Positions 1 through 9,686 of a DNA stretch of 64,000 nt are shown piece after piece. The position numbers were made by a program, and so were the translations under genes. Each line of letters starts with the position of its first letter. The first letter of the stretch is position 1. Location: contig CALIBL010000017.1 of assembly GCA_938045805.1 (NCBI GenBank), positions 1-64,000 on the forward strand, given 5' to 3'. Source of the stretch: an uncultured Rubripirellula sp. Lineage in GTDB: Bacteria > Planctomycetota > Planctomycetia > Pirellulales > Pirellulaceae. The notes under the pieces were generated by a model. The model was not told the DNA's origin, searched no databases, and saw only the letters and a program-made list of their open reading frames with translations.

Positions 1-1191
1 AATGGCGGCAGGCAATGCGTTAAATTTCTCTTCCATTGTATTTCGGACAAACCAAATCATGGTTCGATACGCGGGGATGCTTAATAGCCCGACAACAATA
101 CCAAGCATTGCTCCCGCAAAACTCAACACGATTGTCTCGACCAAGAATTGTCTCGTGATGTCACCTTGCTTGGCACCCAACGCTCGCCGAATACCAATCT
201 CTCGGGTTCTCTCGGTAACGCTGGCGAGCATAATGTTCATAATGCCAATACCACCGACCACCAGCGAGATGCAAGCAATCAAAATACCGATACCCAGAAA
301 CATCAACTTCATGTTTCTGGCTTGCTCGAGCAATTCCAGAGGAACGACTACAGCAGTATCACTCAGAGCTTCATGCTTCGGCGCGAGAATATCTTCAATC
401 AATGCAGCAGATGTGCGAACCTGCTCCTGGTTGTTGGCTTGCAGCGTGATTTGGTTCAACTCCATGATTTCCGCTTGGAACTGACCACTCCGCCGAGTCA
501 CAATGGTGTCTCCAATTCGTTTTCTCAGAGTCCGGATTGGAATGTAGATATCAGATGAGAAGTCTTGAGAATCAAGAGAACCGCCAATCGCAGCAGATGG
601 ATTTCGGTGCTCTACAACGCCAACGACCTTATACTTGTCGGTGTGTTCAGGAATCGTGACGCGTTTACCAAGCGGCTCTTCAAATGGAAAAAGACGCTCG
701 GCAACTCCTGCCGACAGAACACACACTGTATCCGCTTTGAGTTGATCAACATCGGTCAAAAAGCGACCGCTACCAGATCGGATTTTTAAATGATTTACAT
801 CAGCGTATAGCGGTGTACAACCAACCAAACGCCCATCAACCATGCGATCTCGATAGGTGAACTGCCGTCTTATTTCTCGAATGGGAATAGCGGTTTGAAT
901 GGTGGGAACATTCGCCAATATCTGTTCCAAGTCGCTTCGGAGCAAACCGTACTTCGATGCTCCCATTCCGGTTAGCTTATCTTCTGTAGGCTTCTGACTA
1001 CGCACGATGATGGTCGTAGATCCAAGCGACTCAATCTGTTTCTGAACTTGATCGCTTGCACCTTGACTGATTGCAGTAAGGACAATGACAGCCCAAACAC
1101 CGATCATAATGCCGAGCATCGTGAGTCCGGTGCGTAATGGATGGAGAGCGAGGCTCTTTGTTCCGAGCTTCCAAGTTCTAAGCCAAAGCAT
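1..1191 (-). CDS. MacB-like ABC transporter permease (3' end cut by window edge)
   Basis: This is the membrane subunit of a MacB-type (mechanotransmission) exporter. Reading starts at the ATG at 1191 behind a weak AGGT and stays open to base 1, giving 397 residues with no stop, so only a short C-terminus is missing. The N-terminus (MLWLRTWKLGTKSLALHPLR, then TGLTMLGIMIGVWAVI) is the usual first membrane helix of MacB/LolC-like permeases. A periplasmic core follows. Near the C-terminus the family motif MNIMLASVTERTREIGIRRA precedes further membrane helices. The ATPase gene ends 20 bp upstream and the adaptor gene lies before that, so the three genes form one export operon. The exported substrate cannot be told from sequence. 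Confidence 0.9.
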   Translation of the reverse strand, partial: MLWLRTWKLGTKSLALHPLRTGLTMLGIMIGVWAVIVLTAISQGASDQVQKQIESLGSTTIIVRSQKPTEDKLTGMGASKYGLLRSDLEQILANVPTIQTAIPIREIRRQFTYRDRMVDGRLVGCTPLYADVNHLKIRSGSGRFLTDVDQLKADTVCVLSAGVAERLFPFEEPLGKRVTIPEHTDKYKVVGVVEHRNPSAAIGGSLDSQDFSSDIYIPIRTLRKRIGDTIVTRRSGQFQAEIMELNQITLQANNQEQVRTSAALIEDILAPKHEALSDTAVVVPLELLEQARNMKLMFLGIGILIACISLVVGGIGIMNIMLASVTERTREIGIRRALGAKQGDITRQFLVETIVLSFAGAMLGIVVGLLSIPAYRTMIWFVRNTMEEKFNALPAAI

Positions 1192-1211
1192 GAGTGACCT
1201 TAACGATAAAC

Positions 1212-2018
1212 CTATTGCCTTTTCAGGAGTTCCTCGACAGCAGCCCGCTGAGCGTCTCTGGCTGCCGACCGCTTCTCTTCTGATATCACCTCATCAGTAT
1301 GGAGCATGCCGTCTTTCAGACGCACCACTCTCTTTGCTCGTTCCGCAACATCATCCTCGTGAGTCACCAGAATGATGGTGCGTCCTTCCTCGTTGAGCTC
1401 ATCGAACAATGCAAGAATTTCATCGGTCGTGACGGAATCCAAGTTTCCCGTGGATTCATCGGCAAGAACAAACAACGGATCGTTCACCAAGCTGCGAGCA
1501 ATAGCGACGCGTTGCTGCTGACCACCCGACAATTGCGAGGGCCGGTGATCAAGCCGGTCCTCCAGCCCAACCCGCTCGGCAAGGCGGATTGCACGCTCGC
1601 GTTCTGCCGCGCCTAACTTTCCTTGGTAATACAGCGGCACTTGGATATTTTCGACAACACTCAATTGCTGAATAAGATTGTAAGACTGAAAGACGAAACC
1701 AATACGTTGGCTACGTATATCCGCTAATTGGTCGTCTGTCATTTGGGCAATGTCGTCATCACCCAAGAATAAACTTCCACTCGTCGGCTTATCCAAGCAA
1801 CCAAGCAGATTGAGCAGCGTACTCTTGCCACTCCCAGATGGCCCCATGATCGCGACATAGTCACCCTCGGGAACATCGAATGAGACACCCCGCAGCGCAC
1901 GCACGGTCTCACTTTTTAAGACGTATTCCTTGGTCAGGTTTTTGATGGACGTTGCTAAACGTCCGCTACCTTTCGAACCGTTGACAATGCCCGAAGGATT
2001 CGGACGCTCGATACTCAT
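1212..2018 (-). CDS. MacB/LolD-type ABC transporter ATP-binding protein
   Basis: Cytoplasmic ATPase (268 aa) powering the adjacent FtsX-type permease. Visible motifs are Walker A (GPSGSGKST, about residues 59-67), the Q-loop region (FVFQSYNLI), the ABC signature LSGGQQQRVAIARSL, Walker B with LFVLADESTGNLD and the switch histidine in ILVTHE. The ESTGNLD form is typical of the LolD/MacB/FtsE class. Its ATG overlaps the stop of the upstream adaptor gene by 4 bp (ATGA), so translation is probably coupled. The first 25 or so residues and the C-terminal 30 (after LKDG) are unconserved extensions. Membership of the family is secure; the substrate is unknown. Confidence 0.95.
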   Translation of the reverse strand: MSIERPNPSGIVNGSKGSGRLATSIKNLTKEYVLKSETVRALRGVSFDVPEGDYVAIMGPSGSGKSTLLNLLGCLDKPTSGSLFLGDDDIAQMTDDQLADIRSQRIGFVFQSYNLIQQLSVVENIQVPLYYQGKLGAAERERAIRLAERVGLEDRLDHRPSQLSGGQQQRVAIARSLVNDPLFVLADESTGNLDSVTTDEILALFDELNEEGRTIILVTHEDDVAERAKRVVRLKDGMLHTDEVISEEKRSAARDAQRAAVEELLKRQ

Positions 2019-3838
2019 GGACGACCTCCGCCGCCACCCATTCGCGCCTGAATCGACTTTGTAAGCTCTTCTTTTGTAACTTCACCGTCTCCGTTTGCAT
2101 CTGCAGCCTTAACTCCATCCTTGAATTGGCCGTCGATTGCTTCAATTTCAGACGAGGAAAGCTTTCCGTCACCATCGGTGTCATTGCGTTGCATGCTCAT
2201 GTTCACGATCGTGGACAGATCTGGTCGACCACCTCCGCCAGGACCACCACGCGGTCCGCCTTGACCACCACCCGGAGGTCTTTGGCCACCAAATCCGCCT
2301 CGACCGCCGGTATCTGGGCCTGCTGAGGGGGGCGGTCCGCCGCCTGCCCCCCGAGTATCTGCCCCAGTATCCTGCGAAATATCGCGCATGGCACTGTTAT
2401 CTTCTGAGGCCAACTCGGGCAGGTCCATGAGATTGAGATGATCCCTCAGGTTAAGGATCACAGCGTCGCCGTCATCCAAGCCAGACGCAATCGCCGCCAT
2501 CTGATCATTCGTTGCTTGGACCTCGACCACAGCGGTTTCAAAGGTCGTATCACCTTGACGAACGAGCGTGTAAAAATCTTCTCCATGCTCGTACAGGGCC
2601 TGAATCGGTACCTGAAGGGCATCGGGTAGTTGCTCTACAAATATCTGTGCTTCTGCCGTCATTCCGGTGCGGATATTTTCTGGGGGATCAATGATCTCAA
2701 CGATCGTCGCATACTCTTTGACTGAAGAGCTCATCCAACTTCCCGGCTCAGCGTAACGATTAACTTTCTTGACCCGTCCTACCAGCTTCAGACCTGGGAT
2801 TGCATCTACGGTAATCTTGGCGGGCATCCCTTCTCGAATGAGCGTTACTCGAGACTCATTGATCTTGCAACTAACCTGCATCAATGTTGGATCTGGAAGC
2901 CGAATCAATTCCTGACGCTCACGAACGGTCGCTCCCGCCTCAACCACAAATTCGGCATTACCTCCACGACTACTGTATCGATTGGCATGAACCACAACGC
3001 CGTCGGATGGGGCGTAGAGAATACATTTCTTGATCTGTAGAGCAATGTCCTCGTATTCAGCCTGCTCTTCAAGCAATTCACTTTCAGCTGCGGATCGGGA
3101 GGCGGTTGCTGCTTCGATGTCACTATCGTACTGAACCAACATCTTCTGCTTTGTCAGGTTTTGGAGCACCGAAAGTTCTGCATCCGCGATATCAAGCTTG
3201 TTCTGAGCGTTAGCGACAGCGTAACGATCCGCTTCGAGCTGTAGCGATTTCACCAGTCCCTTGGCGACGAGACGTTCACTGCTCTCAATCGCTAACTTAG
3301 CTTTTCTCAAATCTTGTTCAGCGGTCGCTTTACTCGCAAGAATTTGCTTTTCGGCAGTTTTATACTCTCCATCGATATATTCTTTCCTAGCAATAACCGC
3401 CTGCTCAAGCTGAGCCTTTGCGGTAGCCAGTCGTGCTTCGGCGGTGATGACCGCAATCTTCTGCTCTTTTTCCCTAGTCTCTAGCTCTGATGCATCAAGT
3501 TCAACGAGCTTATCGCCTTTCTTAACTTTAGTTCCCTCGTCGACAACCCAGAGGATCGCAACCCCATTTCCGCCGCGCGACTTTACCTCGCAGGTCACTA
3601 CCTGATTACTGCTACTCTCAATCTCGCCCTGTTCGAGGACTATATGATCGAATGGCCCCCTTGAAGCGATATCTTGGATCAGCTTGGCGGTATCAATGCC
3701 ACTTTGGTTCGCATAGAAGACCCGATAGCCAGCCGCCGCAGAAACACCCACCAATAGCAGGCAAATCAGGATCACAAGACCAACACCGCCGCGTCGTCCC
3801 AGACCAGCTTTTCGTCGTCGATTCTTTGTTTTTCTCAT
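2015..3838 (-). CDS. HlyD/MacA-like periplasmic adaptor with C-terminal EF-hand pair
   Basis: Membrane-fusion protein (607 aa) that would link the ABC permease to an outer-membrane exit. It has a basic N-terminus, one membrane anchor (about residues 17-38), a barrel-sandwich half (DEGTKVKKGDKLVELDASEL), a long alpha-helical hairpin rich in Ala, Glu and Lys (about 115-260), the second sandwich half (APSDGVVVHANRY) and a beta-barrel region. Unusually, about residues 497-550 are a Gly/Pro-rich linker followed by two canonical EF-hand loops, DTDGDGKLSSSE (about 553) and DANGDGEVTKEE (about 580). MacA and HlyD proteins normally lack these. EF-hand tails are common on secreted planctomycete proteins, so calcium binding outside the cytoplasm is a reasonable inference. 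First gene of the three-gene export operon. Confidence 0.92.
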   Translation of the reverse strand: MRKTKNRRRKAGLGRRGGVGLVILICLLLVGVSAAAGYRVFYANQSGIDTAKLIQDIASRGPFDHIVLEQGEIESSSNQVVTCEVKSRGGNGVAILWVVDEGTKVKKGDKLVELDASELETREKEQKIAVITAEARLATAKAQLEQAVIARKEYIDGEYKTAEKQILASKATAEQDLRKAKLAIESSERLVAKGLVKSLQLEADRYAVANAQNKLDIADAELSVLQNLTKQKMLVQYDSDIEAATASRSAAESELLEEQAEYEDIALQIKKCILYAPSDGVVVHANRYSSRGGNAEFVVEAGATVRERQELIRLPDPTLMQVSCKINESRVTLIREGMPAKITVDAIPGLKLVGRVKKVNRYAEPGSWMSSSVKEYATIVEIIDPPENIRTGMTAEAQIFVEQLPDALQVPIQALYEHGEDFYTLVRQGDTTFETAVVEVQATNDQMAAIASGLDDGDAVILNLRDHLNLMDLPELASEDNSAMRDISQDTGADTRGAGGGPPPSAGPDTGGRGGFGGQRPPGGGQGGPRGGPGGGGRPDLSTIVNMSMQRNDTDGDGKLSSSEIEAIDGQFKDGVKAADANGDGEVTKEELTKSIQARMGGGGGRP

Positions 3839-3980
3839 CTAATCCCAGCAGGATAAGGTTTTAAAGTTATGGAAAAGCAGACCGCGAATTCTAATTGGTA
3901 AAACTCTTCTCGGGTGGAAAAGTTCCGAAGTTCAAGTACTTGACCCGCCTTTAAGAGCTATTTCGCCGCTCTAGGGGGTA

Positions 3981-5408
3981 TTAATCATTGCTCGGTATGC
4001 ATCGATCCACATCGAAAAAACGGTGCTCCGTGATCGTCTCACGAGGGCTAACCTTGGTAGCTAACTCCAACGCATCCAAGGCAAATTGAGGACTAATTTC
4101 CACCTTGACTCCCTCAGAAACCGCAACTCCCGCATCTGCCAGCCAACTTCGATGCAAATCGCACATCGCGGCTTGAGCTAACTCAGCGGTGTCGGTTTCG
4201 GCTCCGGCCGCGTTTTTTACGGGTGCAAAAGAGTCACGAGGATCAGCCTCCACCACCAGAGCATCTTTAGCGTGAGGCAAGAGATCAAAGATAAACCGCT
4301 CAAATTTGACTGCATTTGGTGCTGCAGGCTTCACCAAACGTCCATGTGAATCAAGATACGGAACCTTCTTGACCGCTCGGTGAAATGGAAGGGTATCCGC
4401 TCTTAAAAGCGACTTTTTCAGGAAATTCAAGTCGAACCAGTGGACTGCGATATTACCCGCCCAAAATCTCAATTGCCCATCGGTTTGTCTTTGATTGGCC
4501 AGATCCTCGGGAAGGTCGCTGTACTCAATGATGTGCACTCGCTCTCGAACTTGGACAACGTTGCCTACCCGTTCAAGGGGATACCTCTTTTTGACCACTT
4601 GGGTCGTCATCTGACTCTTGGATAGCAAATGATGACCCAAAAAAGTGGGGTCACACAATTGTGCGAGCGGGTTGTCAACCTGAATGTACGCCAAGTGCTG
4701 AATTCCTCGTTGTTCTGCGTCACCAAGACAACCGCTTCGGTGCAAGGCCGCTAATGTCCCTCCATGTCCGTCAGGACTGAGGGCAAGCGAACTTGGTGAT
4801 GCCAATAGACACTTACCTGATTCAGCATCGACCGCCGGCATGGTTCCCTGCTTGAAGATTGTCACAAGCTCACGTGGCAAACCAAAAAAATGATTCGCTT
4901 CAAAATACTCGGTGGTCTCAATATGAGTTGCATCACTGGTCATTAAATAGAGGGGAATCGCAACACCGTATCTCGCACACGTCGCCTTAATTCGATCAAC
5001 AAAGATTTGGAATAAAGTGCGACTGGATACTGGGCCGATCGGGTACATTCCCTTGGGATGCTCAAATCCCAACCTTGTTCCCTGCCCGCCTGCCACCATC
5101 ACCACCGCTACGGTGCCGTCTTTGATCGCCGATGTTCCAGCATCCACTGCTTCTTTGATCGTCCACTCAGCATCCCCCCCGTCACTTCGAAACGCACGTG
5201 GTGGTTCGAGCTCTGTAAAATCAATCTGCATGGCAGAACCGCCGCAGCCTTGCACGGCTAGGTTTGCCACCAGTTTCCAATCGATCGCTTGCAATTGCTC
5301 AACCAACGCAACTCGTTCATTCTCTTGCAGTGCATCCCAAAACTGCAGGAGGTGTAACTGGTTACTTTCCTTCAAGTTTTGATGAAGCAGTTCTGGCAAA
5401 GAAATCAT
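3981..5408 (-). CDS. UDPGP-family UDP-sugar pyrophosphorylase (UAP1/AGX-like)
   Basis: Cytoplasmic nucleotidyltransferase (475 aa) making a UDP-sugar from UTP and a sugar 1-phosphate. The nucleotide loop AGGQGTRLGFEHPKGM (about residues 107-122) and QVDNPLAQLCDP match the eukaryotic-type UDP-N-acetylhexosamine pyrophosphorylase family rather than bacterial GalU or GlmU. The C-terminal signature NAVKFERFIFDLLPHA and the following SFAPVKNA also fit UAP1/AGX. The likely product is UDP-GlcNAc or UDP-GalNAc, but UDP-glucose cannot be excluded because the UDPGP family covers both. It lies 56 bp downstream of the lipoate-ligase-like gene and 142 bp before the export operon on the same strand; no functional link to either is evident. 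Confidence 0.88.
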   Translation of the reverse strand: MISLPELLHQNLKESNQLHLLQFWDALQENERVALVEQLQAIDWKLVANLAVQGCGGSAMQIDFTELEPPRAFRSDGGDAEWTIKEAVDAGTSAIKDGTVAVVMVAGGQGTRLGFEHPKGMYPIGPVSSRTLFQIFVDRIKATCARYGVAIPLYLMTSDATHIETTEYFEANHFFGLPRELVTIFKQGTMPAVDAESGKCLLASPSSLALSPDGHGGTLAALHRSGCLGDAEQRGIQHLAYIQVDNPLAQLCDPTFLGHHLLSKSQMTTQVVKKRYPLERVGNVVQVRERVHIIEYSDLPEDLANQRQTDGQLRFWAGNIAVHWFDLNFLKKSLLRADTLPFHRAVKKVPYLDSHGRLVKPAAPNAVKFERFIFDLLPHAKDALVVEADPRDSFAPVKNAAGAETDTAELAQAAMCDLHRSWLADAGVAVSEGVKVEISPQFALDALELATKVSPRETITEHRFFDVDRCIPSND

Positions 5409-5464
5409 TGGGTTGGTCCGCCCATGTGTTAATACTTACCTACGAACGCGAAATGCTCATTTGC

Positions 5465-6223
5465 TTAGTGCCGCTTATGCCAATTCTCGCAATCGTAACG
5501 ATCGTGCCGAATCTGACGCATTAGCGAGGCGTAGACGGTCGAATCAACTGATGTTTCAGCACCAAAATGAATTCGAAGGCTTTTCGCGAAATCATACGGA
5601 TCCACGGGCACATTGGTTACAAAATCAATATGATCCCGTCCTTGCCTGTATTCGGGCTGACGAGGCGCAAACTTGAGACATCGATGAAGAAAGCGAAGAT
5701 CAAAGTTGTAAAGGATCGTCCCGTGATACAAGAGATGGTCACGATGTACTCTAAGACTATTTCCGGAACACTTTTTCCCTTTCCAGGCTAAGTCGCATAT
5801 CCCACATAGCTCAACATCTGGAACATGCTCACTGAGAGCATTCAACACTCGAGACATCACGTATTGATGAGCGCGATCGATCTTTCGCAGATTTGGATTC
5901 TGGCTCATGCTCAGCACGATGCTGTACATCAGACAACCTGGTCCACCGACCACGCTCGCACCACCACTGCATCGACGCAACACCTCTATCCCTAAATGCT
6001 CACAGTACGTGAGATCAATCTCTTGTTCCAAACGTGTCGATCGACCAGCGATCACCGCAGGTACCTCAAACTCCCACACTCTTAATGCCTCGCCTTGACT
6101 CGCGTTCTCGGCTGCCATCAACATTGCCTCATCGAACGCCAGCTGGTCACGTGCTACTAGGTCCAATGCATCTCGGTTCAATGCATTGATGTATTTCATG
6201 ATGCCATCCCAATGTTTAAGCAA
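5465..6223 (-). CDS. Lipoate/octanoate-protein ligase family protein (BPL/LplA fold)
   Basis: Member of the biotin/lipoate ligase superfamily (252 aa), which attaches or moves lipoyl or octanoyl groups on carrier lysines. Supporting motifs are RRCSGGASVVGGPGCLMYS (about residues 83-101), corresponding to the RR.SGG.AV loop of LplA, then WKGKKCSGNSLRV with the catalytic-type lysine region and HGTILYNFDL. The C-terminal LplA accessory domain is short or absent. The annotated ATG overlaps the end of the upstream permease gene by 8 bp; a second ATG at 6199 (MKYINALNRD) is equally plausible. Possible targets include the GcvH-like protein encoded at 15.6-16.1 kb, but that is inference only. Ligase versus octanoyltransferase cannot be settled from sequence. 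Confidence 0.82.
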   Translation of the reverse strand: MLKHWDGIMKYINALNRDALDLVARDQLAFDEAMLMAAENASQGEALRVWEFEVPAVIAGRSTRLEQEIDLTYCEHLGIEVLRRCSGGASVVGGPGCLMYSIVLSMSQNPNLRKIDRAHQYVMSRVLNALSEHVPDVELCGICDLAWKGKKCSGNSLRVHRDHLLYHGTILYNFDLRFLHRCLKFAPRQPEYRQGRDHIDFVTNVPVDPYDFAKSLRIHFGAETSVDSTVYASLMRQIRHDRYDCENWHKRH

Positions 6224-9200
6224 TTTCCCGACGCAACGTATCCAATAACGGCAATTTCACAACTTGCTTAACGGAAGCAAGAGATACAGCCATCCCTATG
6301 AGAACAATGCCTAACGAGACTATCGCCGGCTCCAGCAAGGGAGGATCGATGCCAGAAATCAACGCGTGTGGTAGCACGGCTAAGACAGCACAGGAAAAAC
6401 CAATCGCGACCCCAAAAATAAGCAACAAAAATGCCTCTCGGATCACCAATACACCCAGTCGCCGAAGAGAAAACCCCATCGAACGTAAGATCGCAAACTC
6501 ACTTTGCCGTTCCAGCACACTGCGAAGCTGAGCGATGCCAAGTCCGACAGTGCCCAACAAGAGACCGACTGCACCCAAGCTTTGGAAAGTTTTTAAATAA
6601 GTATTCTGCACTGCCAACATCTTGGACAGAACCATCGATGAATCAGACAGATCCATTCCAACATCGCCCAAACGGCTCTCCATTACTCCTTGAACTTCAT
6701 TAGTCAGTTTCGGATCGCACGCAACCATGAAGTATTGATATCCATTCACCTCGGGGAAAGCGAACTCAAAGTTCGATTCTCCCATCAAAACCTTCCCTTG
6801 CAGAACCGAGTTTGATAACAAACCCACCACCTTGAAGAAGAGCGATCCGCCCTCTGAGAACTTAAACTGCCTGACCTCACCCACACCCTTCATCATTTGC
6901 AGGCTCCACATTGCAGTATTCTGATCGAGAACGATCGGTATTGGATCGTCCTGCGACCCGGTGGCGTCTTCTTTCAACGCATCCCAATTGAGATGCGATA
7001 GAGATCCAGCAGATCCAGATGCCCACCTAAAACCCTGCAAATCTTTTTGCTCAAGCAACTGAGAGAAAGTATCTTGAACACCAATCACTGTGGGTTGTTC
7101 TGCCTGGTAGAGATTATTGCAACTAGCGTCTTGACCCGCTTTCTGACGGAACATTGCGATCGAGCTCCCGCTCAACTTATTTGCGTCAACACCAAATAAT
7201 TGCTGTCTAACTGACAGATCATCTAAGTCATCGAACAATGGTTGCGCCGCTTCACCAATGAGCTGGAAACCGCCCGTCCCCTCACTAGTTGGTCTCAATT
7301 GGAAAGCAGAAATCGAAAAGATCAAAAAAGCTGCTGAGGAAATCAGACCGACGGTCATCGTACTACGTGTGGGGGCCCGAGCAACATTGCGAAGTGCCAA
7401 ACTGCGAGTCGAATCACACACCGCACTAACGCGTTTCTGAGTGGTGTCACTAATTCGGTTAAGAAGCAGATACTGCCCCACCAGAGCACCAACAAGCATC
7501 GTCATTCCACTGCCAACAAAGGCCCCCGCTGCTACCTGCCCGCCAGAAATGGCACCAAAGACAGCCAAGCCAATCGAACAAATTAAGCAACCCACAACCA
7601 AAATGAGCAACGCCGCGCGACGACTTGAACTTCCCCCAAATGCGGAATCTGGATTCCGTCCCGAGATTAGAAACTGAGGTGACAAACCAGAAATCCAGCG
7701 AGTAGAAATCCAAAGGGTTGCAGCAGAAATCACCAAGCCCAAGATCGAGCCAATCAACAAGCTGCGATAAGACCAATAGAACTCCAAAAACGGAACGGTT
7801 ACGGCACCGACCCACCAGGTGCGTAGAGCGTAAAGAATGAGCATGGCGTAAAAAACACCACTGAAAACTCCAAAACTAACACCCGCCAGCGCAGTAACAA
7901 AACCTTCGGCAAGCACATAACGAACTAAACCTGCCGGTGACCAACCCGTCACACGCAACACGCCGTATTGGCGCATCCGCTGTATCAAACCCAAGCGGAA
8001 TAGCATCGCAATCAATAGCACTGCAGCGGCAATCACGAAGAAACTCAACGACAAAAAGAGTAGATCGAAGGGAGTAGTACCGCCCGAGGAAGCCAACTGA
8101 TTTGCCTTCAAAGGGACAATCGACCAACCAAGACGACCCTTCACTGAGGCCAACGAGCCTTCTATCTCGCTCGACAATCGATCGACATCAGACACTCTTG
8201 TATTCGGAAACCTTAGACCGGTGATCACGCCAAACCGACTTCCAAAATATTGACGCCCCACAGAAAGTGGTAGAAATAATTTTGGGGTCAAACGATGTTG
8301 ATTCCAATACTCATCATCTGCCTTGGTTATTTCTCGAGTTAACTTAAATGGTAAATCCCAATCTGAAATTGAATCTTGGTCAGTTACCCCGGGAACCGTT
8401 GGCGTAAGATCGGGGTCGTTATAGCGAGACAATGGCTTCCGAAAAATCGCCTGACGCGTACGACGATATGGCTCGTCTGGACTAACCAGAGGAACGATCG
8501 ACGTAACCAACGCACCAAAAGAGCGTTCCACTTCGACGCCCCGCTCTACTTCAGGCTCAAAGTATGAAATGCGAATCTCGTCACCAACTTCAGCTTGTAA
8601 ACGGGAAGCAGCCCACTCGTTTATAACCACTGGCGCAATGCCTTTTGCTGTCTGCTCCGAGTTCAAACTAAAGTCCAGTGGCAGATCACTGCTCGAATCA
8701 ACTGCGATAATTGTGCTGTAAGGGATTGTCGAGACAACCTCTCCATCAGCATCCAATCGATCGATTGCGTTAGCCAAATAGGTGCACTGAGGAATAACCG
8801 TCTGATCACCAAAATCTTGGATGATCTGCTCAACCACTAGCTCTGGTACCAGTAGGGAATTCGAAGTCAATGAGATGTACGTGAAAACCTCTTTTACCTC
8901 TCCTTCTTCTGTCGACCAGTCGCCTACAACAGGTGACAAATTCATACCCATTGCATTCAGGTCAACAGACAACCGATTAGACGACATTTCATGATCGAAA
9001 AGGATCATGTTGGCTTGTCCTTCTCGATCAAGGGTTGAAGCAATCATTTCCCTCGAAAGAAAAACATTCATTGGAGCCGCCTGACTGGCGGACAAGCTGA
9101 ACCGTCCTAAACCCTTATTTGGGATGATCTGCACGACTTCTAGTCTTGGAATACCTTCGCTATCAATCTCTTTTATCCCGAGTGGGCTATCCGCTGGAAC

Positions 9201-9686
9201 GGCCTGGTCCACGGGTAAACGTACGGTAACTAGATCACCCACCGAGACGCCTAATTCATCTGCAGCCGATTGGTTCAATGCAATCTGATCTTCCCCAAGA
9301 TCAGCAACCGGCTGTACCAGGTATTCATCCATCTTCCAGAACGATGCATCACAACCAATGATTTGGATCCGGCCGGACCGTCTAACCGATTGGTCAGACT
9401 TGGTGTGCTCAATCACCCCTTTTTCAAAAAAGATGACTGGTGCAAAACTTGCATCGATGGGAACCACTCTTGAGTAATCAAAAAACTGCCGGGGATAAAG
9501 CATTGCTTCAATCCGCCCTAAGCGTTCGAGAGTTAACCCTCTAAGGCTCCCTCGCATCGAATCACCCACAAGTAAAGCACCGACGATCACGGCGGTAGCG
9601 ACCCCAACCCCTAAAGCAACTGAAACCCCTATTTTCCAAGAGTGCCTAAAAGATAAAAAGGCCATCCGCATCAAAGACAGCTTCAC
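6216..9686 (-). CDS. Large two-module FtsX-like ABC permease
   Basis: Inner-membrane protein of 1156 aa resembling two fused LolC/MacB-type permease halves. It has an N-terminal helix (about 17-42, VSVALGVGVATAVIVGALLVGDS), a long extracytoplasmic region, a first FtsX cluster with QYGVLRVTGWSPAGLVRYVL (about 575-595) and more helices to about 740, a second extracytoplasmic region, and a terminal FtsX cluster with QSEFAILRSMGFSLRRLGVL (about 1065). Both QYG/SEF...R..G motifs are the usual cytoplasmic coupling helices that contact an ATPase. No ATPase gene adjoins it: upstream is divergent cutA and downstream the ligase gene. It might borrow the ATPase at 1.2-2.0 kb or one elsewhere. Function unknown; lipid or lipoprotein handling is typical of the family. 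Confidence 0.85.
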   Translation of the reverse strand: MKLSLMRMAFLSFRHSWKIGVSVALGVGVATAVIVGALLVGDSMRGSLRGLTLERLGRIEAMLYPRQFFDYSRVVPIDASFAPVIFFEKGVIEHTKSDQSVRRSGRIQIIGCDASFWKMDEYLVQPVADLGEDQIALNQSAADELGVSVGDLVTVRLPVDQAVPADSPLGIKEIDSEGIPRLEVVQIIPNKGLGRFSLSASQAAPMNVFLSREMIASTLDREGQANMILFDHEMSSNRLSVDLNAMGMNLSPVVGDWSTEEGEVKEVFTYISLTSNSLLVPELVVEQIIQDFGDQTVIPQCTYLANAIDRLDADGEVVSTIPYSTIIAVDSSSDLPLDFSLNSEQTAKGIAPVVINEWAASRLQAEVGDEIRISYFEPEVERGVEVERSFGALVTSIVPLVSPDEPYRRTRQAIFRKPLSRYNDPDLTPTVPGVTDQDSISDWDLPFKLTREITKADDEYWNQHRLTPKLFLPLSVGRQYFGSRFGVITGLRFPNTRVSDVDRLSSEIEGSLASVKGRLGWSIVPLKANQLASSGGTTPFDLLFLSLSFFVIAAAVLLIAMLFRLGLIQRMRQYGVLRVTGWSPAGLVRYVLAEGFVTALAGVSFGVFSGVFYAMLILYALRTWWVGAVTVPFLEFYWSYRSLLIGSILGLVISAATLWISTRWISGLSPQFLISGRNPDSAFGGSSSRRAALLILVVGCLICSIGLAVFGAISGGQVAAGAFVGSGMTMLVGALVGQYLLLNRISDTTQKRVSAVCDSTRSLALRNVARAPTRSTMTVGLISSAAFLIFSISAFQLRPTSEGTGGFQLIGEAAQPLFDDLDDLSVRQQLFGVDANKLSGSSIAMFRQKAGQDASCNNLYQAEQPTVIGVQDTFSQLLEQKDLQGFRWASGSAGSLSHLNWDALKEDATGSQDDPIPIVLDQNTAMWSLQMMKGVGEVRQFKFSEGGSLFFKVVGLLSNSVLQGKVLMGESNFEFAFPEVNGYQYFMVACDPKLTNEVQGVMESRLGDVGMDLSDSSMVLSKMLAVQNTYLKTFQSLGAVGLLLGTVGLGIAQLRSVLERQSEFAILRSMGFSLRRLGVLVIREAFLLLIFGVAIGFSCAVLAVLPHALISGIDPPLLEPAIVSLGIVLIGMAVSLASVKQVVKLPLLDTLRREIA

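Noticed and set aside
2203-2430. Several frames opposite the Gly/Pro-rich linker of the adaptor
   Set aside because: Low-complexity GC-rich sequence leaves other frames open by chance.
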